64,000 nt of DNA from Zeaxanthinibacter sp. PT1 (lineage in GTDB: Bacteria > Bacteroidota > Bacteroidia > Flavobacteriales > Flavobacteriaceae). The stretch's first letter is position 1. Every line of letters starts with the position of its first letter. Of the stretch, positions 54,849 through 61,791 are shown in pieces. The translations under genes were made by a program, and so were the position numbers. The stretch is from positions 434,001 to 498,000 of the forward strand of contig NZ_JAQPCN010000002.1 in NCBI RefSeq assembly GCF_028464225.1, read 5' to 3'. The notes beneath the pieces were generated by a model that was not told the DNA's origin, made no database searches, and saw only the letters and a list, made by a program, of their open reading frames with translations.

Positions 54849-56025
54849 GGAAGATATCTTTGGCCACCTCGGCCTTGCTTTTTAATGCAAACGACTTAAT
54901 CCCTGAATTCTTGTCCAGGAACGATATTTTATTGGTGTCTCCTCCGAAGCCGGCCCCCTGGTCCCTCAGGGAATTAAGGACAATAGCATCCAGGTTCTTC
55001 CGCACCAGCTTTTCCCGGGCATGAGCTTCTTCGTTCTCTGTCTCCAGTGCAAATCCCACCAGGAATTGATGCTGTTTCTTCTCACCGAGAGATTTCAGGA
55101 TATCGGGATTCTTTACCAGCTCAACCTGCATATGATCATCTTTTTTCTTGATCTTCTGCCCTGCCTTTTCATGTGGCCGGTAATCTGCGACCGCTGCAGC
55201 ACAGATCGCGATATCGCAATCCTCGAAATAATCATGGACAGCACTGTACATCTCGGCTGCAGTGGTTACCCGCAGCAATTTGATGGCCTCGTTAGCGGGT
55301 TCCAAGTGTGTTGGACCGGAGACCAGGACTACCTTTGCACCGAGTGACGCAGCAACATCAGCCAGTTCAAATCCCATCCGACCGCTGGAATGATTGCCGA
55401 TAAAACGGACCGGGTCTATGGGTTCATAGGTTGGGCCCGCGGTGATCATTACCATTTTCCCATCAAGTGGCATACGCGCTGCAAAATAGGCCTTGATACG
55501 GTCTGTAATTTCTTCAGGCTCTGCCATGCGCCCCTCGCCATGAAGTCCGCTGGCAAGTTCACCCGTACCGGGCGGGATCATGGTATTCCCAAAGGTTTCC
55601 AACGCTTTAATAGAAGCTACGGAAGAAGGGTGTTTATACATATCCAGGTCCATTGCAGGAGCAAAGAACACCGGGCATTTTGCAGATAAATAGGTGGCGA
55701 TCAGTAAGTTGTCACAATTTCCGGAAGCCATCTTAGATAGGGTGTTGGCCGTAGCCGGTGCAATCAGCATCAGGTCTGCCCACAATCCCAATTCTACGTG
55801 GTTGTTCCAGTCCACTTCGCCATCTTCTTCCCGGATAAAATCGACCAGGGCCGGGTTCTTGGAAAGCGTGGCCATGGTCAGGGGGGTAACGAAAGAAAGG
55901 GCACCCTGCGTCAGAATCACTTTGACGTTGGCACCCTCTTTTATCAGTAAACGAACGAGAAATGCGGATTTATAAGCAGCAATACCTCCGGTGACACCCA
56001 AAAGTATATTTTTACCGCCCAGCAT
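54820..56025 (-). CDS. coaBC: Bifunctional phosphopantothenoylcysteine decarboxylase/synthetase
   Basis: Two successive steps of CoA synthesis. The 401 residues split into the CoaC flavoprotein (1-185: GVTGGIAAYKS at 9, HVELGLWADLMLIAPATANTLSKMASG with the catalytic His near 76, PAMDLDMYKHP) and the CoaB synthetase (186-401: MVMITAGPTYEPIDPVRFIGNHSSGRMG and later AAVADYRP and KIKKKDD). Part of the bamD-rpoZ-coaBC-DUF4835-recN run: 1 nt after rpoZ and overlapping the next gene by 29 bp. Other CoA genes in the window are panB and coaE. Confidence 0.97.
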   Translation of the reverse strand: MLGGKNILLGVTGGIAAYKSAFLVRLLIKEGANVKVILTQGALSFVTPLTMATLSKNPALVDFIREEDGEVDWNNHVELGLWADLMLIAPATANTLSKMASGNCDNLLIATYLSAKCPVFFAPAMDLDMYKHPSSVASIKALETFGNTMIPPGTGELASGLHGEGRMAEPEEITDRIKAYFAARMPLDGKMVMITAGPTYEPIDPVRFIGNHSSGRMGFELADVAASLGAKVVLVSGPTHLEPANEAIKLLRVTTAAEMYSAVHDYFEDCDIAICAAAVADYRPHEKAGQKIKKKDDHMQVELVKNPDILKSLGEKKQHQFLVGFALETENEEAHAREKLVRKNLDAIVLNSLRDQGAGFGGDTNKISFLDKNSGIKSFALKSKAEVAKDIFHEIIQRIQN

Positions 56026-56026
56026 T

Positions 56027-56362
56027 TTACTCTGAATCTTTCTCTGTATTCCTATAGTAAATCTTATCTTCTAACCATTCCTGGATAGCAAGTGCATGTG
56101 GCTTGGGAAGCTTTTCGTAGAATTTAGAAACTTCTATCTGCTCCTTGTTCTCAAAAACTTCTTCCAGGCTGTCGCTGTAAGTAGCAAACTCCTCCAGCTT
56201 TTCCAATAGTTCCTTTTTGATCTCTGAATTGATCTGTATAGCTCTTTTAGCCGCTATAGAGATGGCCTCATAGATGTTATCTGTAGGCTGGTCAAACTCG
56301 TTACGATTCACGGTTACCGTAGAAACGGGAGCTTTGGAGTTCTTTAAATCGTTCATATTCAT
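56027..56362 (-). CDS. rpoZ: RNA polymerase omega subunit (RpoZ-like)
   Basis: 111 residues. The Bacteroidota form of omega: NEFDQPTDNIYEAISIAAKRAIQINSEIK near residues 20-50 carries the conserved region that clamps the beta-prime C-terminus (AAKRA-x-QI), followed by an acidic helical extension. It assists assembly of RNA polymerase. The position between bamD (4-bp overlap) and coaBC (1-nt gap) is the usual place for rpoZ in flavobacteria, which supports the call despite low sequence complexity. Confidence 0.88.
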   Translation of the reverse strand: MNMNDLKNSKAPVSTVTVNRNEFDQPTDNIYEAISIAAKRAIQINSEIKKELLEKLEEFATYSDSLEEVFENKEQIEVSKFYEKLPKPHALAIQEWLEDKIYYRNTEKDSE

Positions 56363-57189
56363 TTTGAGAGATTTTCTTGTTGTTGTACTTGCGCTAATTC
56401 GCTATCAATATCTTCAGCCAGACGGTTTGCTTCTTTAGCAAAACTGGTTTCCGGGTAATTCTTCATCAGGTTCTGGTATGCCGCTTGTGCAGCGAGCAAC
56501 CTTTCTTTCTTTTTCTGAAAGGTACTGTTCAATGCCAGGTTTGTACTGGCTACTACTTTCAGGTACATGGCTTCTTCCCGGAATACCGAACCCGGGTTAT
56601 CAGACACAAAATTTTCAAGCGCAGCGATCGCAGAAATGTTGTATTCCAGGATGTACGACTTCCCTAACTTAGTGAATTGCTTGGCAATCTCGAATTCTTT
56701 ACGCTCCTTTTTAGTGGTAAGTTCCCTCGCCATAGCGTTTGCCTCTTCCAGGTATTCCGATTCCGGGTAGGTGTTGATAAAAGACTGCAGCTTTACAAGT
56801 GCCTTATCTGTATCTGTCTGATCCAGGGAATAGACAGGAGACAATTCATAATAACTTTTAGCTCCCAAAAAGGCTGCCTGAGAGGCCTTGTCACTCTTGG
56901 GGTATGATTTCAGGAAACGCTCAAATTGATAGCCGGCAAAATTGTAATCCCCGATCTGGTAATAGGAATCAGCCAGGAAGAACATCACTCGTTCCCCCTG
57001 CGGTTTTCCAACATACTGGGGTGCGATCTGCGCCAGTAAACGATTGGCCCTTTTAAAATCGCCCTCATCATATAGTTTTTCCGCCATTTCGTATTTGGCT
57101 TTAACGTCTTCGTTCTTGAGTACCTTTTGGTAGTCACTACAGGAAAAAAGTAAGCCGGTTACAAAAAATAGGAATAGGATTCGCCTCAT
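56359..57189 (-). CDS. bamD: Outer-membrane protein assembly lipoprotein BamD
   Basis: 276 residues. Lipobox GLLFSC (Cys17) anchors it to the inner leaflet of the outer membrane, where it works with BamA to insert beta-barrel proteins. TPR repeats run from about residue 28 (KYEMAEKLYDEGDFKRANRLLAQI, then FFLADSYYQIGDYNFAGYQFERFLKSYPKS). First gene of the cluster ending in recN. A minus-strand -7 box TAATTTTG (57213-57206) lies 17 nt before the ATG. The 180-nt gap up to dapA shows no other gene. Confidence 0.94.
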   Translation of the reverse strand: MRRILFLFFVTGLLFSCSDYQKVLKNEDVKAKYEMAEKLYDEGDFKRANRLLAQIAPQYVGKPQGERVMFFLADSYYQIGDYNFAGYQFERFLKSYPKSDKASQAAFLGAKSYYELSPVYSLDQTDTDKALVKLQSFINTYPESEYLEEANAMARELTTKKERKEFEIAKQFTKLGKSYILEYNISAIAALENFVSDNPGSVFREEAMYLKVVASTNLALNSTFQKKKERLLAAQAAYQNLMKNYPETSFAKEANRLAEDIDSELAQVQQQENLSK

Positions 57190-57369
57190 GCTAAAAAATA
57201 TTTTGCAAAATTACGGAATATTGGTGGAATATAAAATTTCTTTATCAAAGAGATGATAAAGCAGGTGACTAATTTGATGAGCCTGGGGAATCCGTCGGCC
57301 GGTTTGGGGAAGATTTAACATCTGCAGGGCTTATAAAGGCTATGCAGAAATAGCTTCACCCCCAACTCC

Positions 57370-58257
57370 TCAGGCCTGTATAGTTTTAAAAGATTTCATG
57401 AAACCCGCGATCTGCGCCGTCAGTTCCCGGGTAGCCGGAACCAGAGGTAGTCTTACCTCCGGGTTACAAAGCCCCTGTGCAGCCATCATCGCCTTGATCC
57501 CCGCAGGGTTTCCTTCCTTAAAAATCAGCTCCATCCCCTCTTTCATCGCTTCGTGCATGGCAAAAGCCTCATCTTCTGAATGTTCCAGCCCGAGGCGTAT
57601 CATCCGACTGAATTCGGACGGCAGCCCTTGCCCGATAACCGAGATCACCCCGACACCCCCGGAAAGTACTGTTTCCAGCGCCGTGATGTCATCCCCGGAT
57701 ATCACCTTAAAATCAGCCGGTTTTTTGCCGATGATTTGGTTAACCTGTTCCATATTCCCTGAAGCCTCTTTGATGGCCACGATGTTTGGCAGCGCTGCGA
57801 GCCTAAGCACAGTTTCAGGTAGGACATTACTGCCGGTTCTTCCCGGCACATTATAGAGTATTATGGGAACCGGAGATGCTTCGGCCAGCATCTTGTAATG
57901 CCGGTATATACCCTCTTGCGTAGGTTTATTGTAATAGGGCGAAACGGAAAGCACGGCATCAAAAGACTGCAGGTTAGCAGACTTTAGCTCATCCACGAGT
58001 TGCATGGTATTATTACCTCCTACCCCAAGTACCAGGGGAACCCTGCCGGAATTCTGCTCAATGACCGTTTTAATGACCAATTGTTTTTCACTTTTGGCAA
58101 GCGTCACTGATTCCCCGGTGGTTCCAAGGACTACCAGGTAATCTACTCCTCCTTCTATACAATGATCCACCACCTGCCTTAAAGCCTCCACGTCTATGGA
58201 CAGATCGGCCTTAAAAGGTGTAATCAGTGCAACTCCTGTTCCGTATAGTGCTTCCAT
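57370..58257 (-). CDS. dapA: 4-hydroxy-tetrahydrodipicolinate synthase
   Basis: First step of the lysine/diaminopimelate branch: condenses pyruvate with aspartate semialdehyde. The 295 residues match. Landmarks are [36 protein letters not shown] near residue 43, the catalytic Tyr in [10 protein letters not shown] near 133 and the Schiff-base Lys in [14 protein letters not shown] near 160. Its ATG overlaps the stop codon of the DUF6913 gene by 1 bp, so the two are co-translated. Confidence 0.97.
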   Translation of the reverse strand: MEALYGTGVALITPFKADLSIDVEALRQVVDHCIEGGVDYLVVLGTTGESVTLAKSEKQLVIKTVIEQNSGRVPLVLGVGGNNTMQLVDELKSANLQSFDAVLSVSPYYNKPTQEGIYRHYKMLAEASPVPIILYNVPGRTGSNVLPETVLRLAALPNIVAIKEASGNMEQVNQIIGKKPADFKVISGDDITALETVLSGGVGVISVIGQGLPSEFSRMIRLGLEHSEDEAFAMHEAMKEGMELIFKEGNPAGIKAMMAAQGLCNPEVRLPLVPATRELTAQIAGFMKSFKTIQA

Positions 58258-58793
58258 TAATCTAATTCGTTCAGTACTTTTAAATATTTTTGTAATTCTT
58301 CTTTAAATACTTTGAAATCCTCCAGGGGAACTTGCAGGATCAGGTCGTTCAGGTTCTTATCTACTTGCGAAAACCCCACGTTAATGCGCGCCCTGGACTT
58401 TATGGTCATTAGTTGCAACATCAGGTTTCCCTTATCGTAATAATTGACCAAAAGATCGTATTCTCTACCCAGGAACTCCAATGCATAACTGTTTTCAATC
58501 GCGCCCTTCCACCCCAGGTCCTTATCAGAAAATACCGGGGTTGCATAAGGTGAATTCTTATCGTAGAATTCTTTATACCCAATCACCTTTATGGCATTCG
58601 GCTGAAGGTTAAAGTCGGTAACAAATTCAGAGAAGCGTTCAGCTTGATCAAATCGATCCAGATCGACGATTACCCCGATAGTCTTTATGCCCCTATCCCT
58701 GGAGACTGCTTTAGCGGGACTTTGCATCGCTGCTTTCAGGTATTTTAAGCCTGATTTGTGTTTAAATTTATCCTTTAGTCCCTTTAAAAACAT
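58257..58793 (-). CDS. DUF6913-type protein, upstream partner of dapA
   Basis: 178 residues from the ATG at 58793, or 180 from 58799; the latter codon lies inside a palindrome, so the inner start is preferred. No signal peptide, cytosolic. [27 protein letters not shown] and [40 protein letters not shown] match the flavobacterial DUF6913 family found beside dapA. Function unknown; the fold looks Rossmann-like. Translationally linked to dapA. Confidence 0.78.
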   Translation of the reverse strand: MFLKGLKDKFKHKSGLKYLKAAMQSPAKAVSRDRGIKTIGVIVDLDRFDQAERFSEFVTDFNLQPNAIKVIGYKEFYDKNSPYATPVFSDKDLGWKGAIENSYALEFLGREYDLLVNYYDKGNLMLQLMTIKSRARINVGFSQVDKNLNDLILQVPLEDFKVFKEELQKYLKVLNELD

Positions 58794-58797
58794 GTAC

Positions 58798-58821
58798 ATT
58801 TACATTTCTACAAATGTAAAT
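58798..58821. promoter_or_regulatory. Palindrome in the divergent DUF6913-dapA / nucleotidase promoter region
   Basis: Perfect 10-bp arms ATTTACATTT and AAATGTAAAT (58798-58807 and 58812-58821) around 4 nt. It lies just before the DUF6913 start and 37 nt before the nucleotidase gene at 58859, so one regulator could act on both. Confidence 0.5.
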
Positions 58822-58858
58822 AATACCCTTCAATTTCGCCGCTAAGATACGTCGTATA

Positions 58859-59623
58859 ATGAGTTTAAAAATACAACATTTTGTTATAATTATAACAATG
58901 CTAAGCTACCTTTCTTGCAGGCAGGAGCGGCAAACGGTGACATCGATCACAGGAAAAGAGCTGCTGATCCATGAAGACCTGCCTTCTTCAGATAGCATAG
59001 AAGCCTTTGTGAAGCCATACAGGGAACACCTTAACAGCATATTGGACAGTGCTTTAGCCTACGCCCCCAGGCCAATTACAAGGACAGATGGTGAGCTCAA
59101 CAGCTCTGAAGGTAACCTGATGGCCGATATCGTAATGCAGGAAACTAACCCTATTGTAATGGCCCGTACAGGCCGTGAAATTGATTTTGTTATGCTCAAC
59201 CATGGGGGAATCCGTAGCCTGATATCTGAAGGGGATGTTACGGCCAGGACCGCTTATGAGGTCATGCCTTTTGAAAATACCATCGTCATCCTCGGGATGA
59301 AAGGGAAAGCGGTGCGAGACCTGGTGGATTACCTGGTCAAGTCCGGGGAAGCGCACCCGATCTCGGGACTGCAGGTACGGATAGGAAAGGACCATAAACT
59401 ACGATCCTTCCTGGTGCAAGGCATGCCTTTTGATGAGAATAAAATGTACTATGTAGCTACTTCGGACTACCTGGCTAAAGGTGGAGATTATATGGACTTT
59501 TTTAAGTCCAGGGACACCTTGATCAACACGGGATACTACCTGAGGAATGCCATGATAGACCATTTTAAAAAGGTAGATACCTTACGCGCGTCTGTCGATG
59601 ATCGCTACATTCAAATAGACTGA
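58859..59623 (+). CDS. 5'-nucleotidase C-terminal-domain lipoprotein
   Basis: 254 residues. Lipobox LSYLSC (Cys20) predicts envelope anchoring. The rest is the 5'-nucleotidase C-terminal domain, which in one-chain enzymes holds the substrate: SEGNLMADIVMQ, FVMLNHGGIRSLISEGDVT, AYEVMPFENTIVILGMKG and YVATSDYLAKGGDYMDFF. No metallophosphatase domain is present; that domain is encoded by the next gene, one base downstream. The two products probably form one enzyme acting on nucleotides outside the cytoplasm. Confidence 0.9.
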   Translation: MSLKIQHFVIIITMLSYLSCRQERQTVTSITGKELLIHEDLPSSDSIEAFVKPYREHLNSILDSALAYAPRPITRTDGELNSSEGNLMADIVMQETNPIVMARTGREIDFVMLNHGGIRSLISEGDVTARTAYEVMPFENTIVILGMKGKAVRDLVDYLVKSGEAHPISGLQVRIGKDHKLRSFLVQGMPFDENKMYYVATSDYLAKGGDYMDFFKSRDTLINTGYYLRNAMIDHFKKVDTLRASVDDRYIQID

Positions 59624-59624
59624 G

Positions 59625-60533
59625 ATGGAAAGAAGATCATTTATAAAACGCACTGGCGCTTCATCGGCCTTTATCGGTCTTGGTGGCCTGGGCCTGTCAG
59701 CCTGCTCCGGTTCAGGACCCAAGCATTTAACGATATTGCATACTAATGATGTACACAGCCATATAGATCCTTTCCCGGAAGACCACAGTGCATTTCCGCG
59801 TAAAGGAGGTATTGCGCGGCGAGCTGCCCTGATCGAAGAGATCCGCCGTGAAAATCCGAATACATTACTGTTTGATGCCGGCGATATTTTCCAGGGAACG
59901 CCCTACTTTAACTTCTACGGGGGCGAATTAGAATTTAAGTTAATGAGCATGATGCGGTATGATGCCGCAACCATAGGGAACCACGACTTTGACAATGGTT
60001 TGGAAGGATTCCTTGCTCAACTGCCCCATGCGGGTTTTCCTTTTCTTTCTGCCAATTATGATTTTAGGGACACTATTCTGGACGGACTGGTTAAACCTTA
60101 CAAGATATTCCAGCTCGACGGATTAAAGGTTGGGGTTTTTGGATTGGGTATTATGCTCAAGGGAATTGTTAATGACGCCCTGTATGGAGAAACACGTTAC
60201 TTGGATCCTATAGAAATGGCCCAGGAAATGTCTGATATTCTAAAGAAAGAAAAGCAATGCCACCTGGTGGTCTGTTTATCCCACCTGGGTTATGAATACG
60301 AACGTGGTGAACTTCCCAGTGATCTTGACCTGGCCGCAGCAACCCGGGGGATAGATCTCATCATCGGAGGCCATACCCATACGTTTCTGGACAGGCCCGT
60401 AGTGCGGAAGAACAAGGACCAGCAGGATGTACTGGTAAATCAAGCCGGCTGCTACGGCGTAAATATGGGTCGCATTGATTTCTATTTTGATAAGACCGGG
60501 ATCCGTGCAGACGGGGCAACTATTGACATTTAG
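59625..60533 (+). CDS. 5'-nucleotidase metallophosphatase-domain protein with Tat-type signal
   Basis: 302 residues. The N-terminus MERRSFIKRTGASSAFIGLGG has a twin-arginine motif (RRSFIK), and LSAC can serve as a lipobox. The calcineurin-like domain is complete: LTILHTNDVHSHIDP near residue 35, DAGDIFQGTPYF, TIGNHDFDNG, CLSHLGYEYE and IGGHTHTF, all metal or catalytic motifs. It lacks the C-terminal substrate domain, which is the preceding gene. The gene starts 1 nt after that gene's stop, so subunits are made together. Export by Tat implies folding with metals in the cytoplasm. Confidence 0.92.
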   Translation: MERRSFIKRTGASSAFIGLGGLGLSACSGSGPKHLTILHTNDVHSHIDPFPEDHSAFPRKGGIARRAALIEEIRRENPNTLLFDAGDIFQGTPYFNFYGGELEFKLMSMMRYDAATIGNHDFDNGLEGFLAQLPHAGFPFLSANYDFRDTILDGLVKPYKIFQLDGLKVGVFGLGIMLKGIVNDALYGETRYLDPIEMAQEMSDILKKEKQCHLVVCLSHLGYEYERGELPSDLDLAAATRGIDLIIGGHTHTFLDRPVVRKNKDQQDVLVNQAGCYGVNMGRIDFYFDKTGIRADGATIDI

Positions 60534-60555
60534 ATCGCAACGTTTATAAACCTTC

Positions 60556-60563
60556 TAATTTTG
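60556..60563 (+). promoter_or_regulatory. Candidate -7 box of fdhD
   Basis: TAATTTTG, matching TAnnTTTG, 10 nt before the GTG start of fdhD. No well-spaced TTG is seen upstream. Confidence 0.4.
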
Positions 60564-60573
60564 CAGTAATTAA

Positions 60574-61404
60574 GTGGATCCAAATAAAAGCATTATAAGA
60601 GCCGGGATAAAGCGATACCGGGACCATAAAATAAGTGTCCTGGAAGATGCACTTGCTGTTGAAGATCCCCTGGAAATCGGGATTAAAATACCCGGAAACA
60701 ATCCACCGATACCGGCACAGACAGTGTCCCTGACTATGCGAACACCGGGCAGCGACCCTGAACTGGCGATTGGCTATTTGTTTACAGAGGGAATCATCAG
60801 GCACTGGGATGAAGTGGACAGCATATTAGAATTATCAGGCCTGGTAACCCTTATACTCCACCCCGACCCGGAACGCGACCTCAGCGTTTTGGAAAGACGT
60901 TCTGTAACCAGCAGCAGTTGCGGGGTTTGCGGAAAACTGAGCAAGATGGCAATCCGAACGTTGCCGGCTTACCGGGATCACTCCCCTTTTAAAGCTGTTG
61001 ATGCCGGGATATTACAGCAGCTTCCCGGAATACTCAGGGCTGCCCAGCGTACTTTTGAGCATACGGGCGGACTACATGCTGCTGCCCTATTTGACCGGGA
61101 AGGCAAATTGCAATGGTTACGCGAAGATGTTGGTAGACATAATGCGCTGGATAAACTACTCGGTATGGCTCTGAAGTCAGCCATGATGCCGTTGGGTAAT
61201 CAGGTCTTACTACTCAGTGGCCGAACCAGTTACGAGCTGGTTCAAAAAGCGGCTATGGCCGGGATTCGGATGATCGCCTCCGTCGGAGCTCCTTCCAGCA
61301 AGGCCTTGGAATTGGCACGAGAATATGACATTAGCTTAGTCGGTTTCTTAAAAGCGGATGGCTTTAACATTTACCACGGGTCAGGCAGGATAAATTTTGA
61401 GTAA
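60574..61404 (+). CDS. fdhD: Sulfur carrier protein FdhD
   Basis: Passes sulfur to the molybdenum cofactor of formate-dehydrogenase-type enzymes. The 276 residues from a GTG start fit the family. The CGVC motif at residues 116-119 is the sulfur-transfer pair; GYLFTEGII near 67, ALFDREGKLQWLREDVGRHNALDKLLG near 167 and LLLSGRTSYELVQKAAMAG near 210 are further landmarks. First gene of a three-gene unit with a DUF7009 gene (9 nt later) and a molybdopterin oxidoreductase, which is the likely sulfur acceptor. Confidence 0.95.
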   Translation: MDPNKSIIRAGIKRYRDHKISVLEDALAVEDPLEIGIKIPGNNPPIPAQTVSLTMRTPGSDPELAIGYLFTEGIIRHWDEVDSILELSGLVTLILHPDPERDLSVLERRSVTSSSCGVCGKLSKMAIRTLPAYRDHSPFKAVDAGILQQLPGILRAAQRTFEHTGGLHAAALFDREGKLQWLREDVGRHNALDKLLGMALKSAMMPLGNQVLLLSGRTSYELVQKAAMAGIRMIASVGAPSSKALELAREYDISLVGFLKADGFNIYHGSGRINFE

Positions 61405-61413
61405 ATTCATGCT

Positions 61414-61791
61414 ATGAAAATCAGGATCAAAGACAACTCGGTTCGATTCCGTCTTACCAAATCTGAAGTGGAACAAATCGGCAGAACCGGGAATTTTACC
61501 TCCCATACAGAATTTGACGGTTCAAGCTTCAGTTATTCCGTGCAGGTACATCAGGAGGCTGAAGAGCTTCAAGCCGGATTCCAAGATAATACCATTACAT
61601 TATACCTCCCACCTGCCCTGGCAAATGAATGGACGGGAACAGATAAAGTAGGTTTGGAGAATACCCTAGTCCAGGCTAACGGGAAGTCCTTATTCCTCTT
61701 ACTGGAAAAAGATTTTGTCTGCCTTGATGAACGGGACGAAGACGAGTCTGACAACTATCCCAACCCAAAAGCCGGCAGTATCCATGAGTGA
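61414..61791 (+). CDS. DUF7009-type protein between fdhD and the molybdopterin oxidoreductase
   Basis: 125 residues. MKIRIKDNSVRFRLTKSEVEQI at the start, then a beta-strand series (FSYSVQVHQEAEELQAGFQDNTITLYLPPALANEW) and an acidic end (VCLDERDEDESDNYPNPKAG). It fits the DUF7009 family known from fdhD neighbourhoods in Bacteroidota. Cytosolic, no signal. The oxidoreductase start lies 8 bp inside its end, so both are translated in step. It may help mature that enzyme, which is inference from context. Confidence 0.8.
   Translation: MKIRIKDNSVRFRLTKSEVEQIGRTGNFTSHTEFDGSSFSYSVQVHQEAEELQAGFQDNTITLYLPPALANEWTGTDKVGLENTLVQANGKSLFLLLEKDFVCLDERDEDESDNYPNPKAGSIHE

Noticed and set aside
58859-60533. 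Split 5'-nucleotidase read as a pseudogene
   Set aside because: Each half has its own start, export signal and intact motifs, and the domains are in reversed order, so one gene did not simply break.
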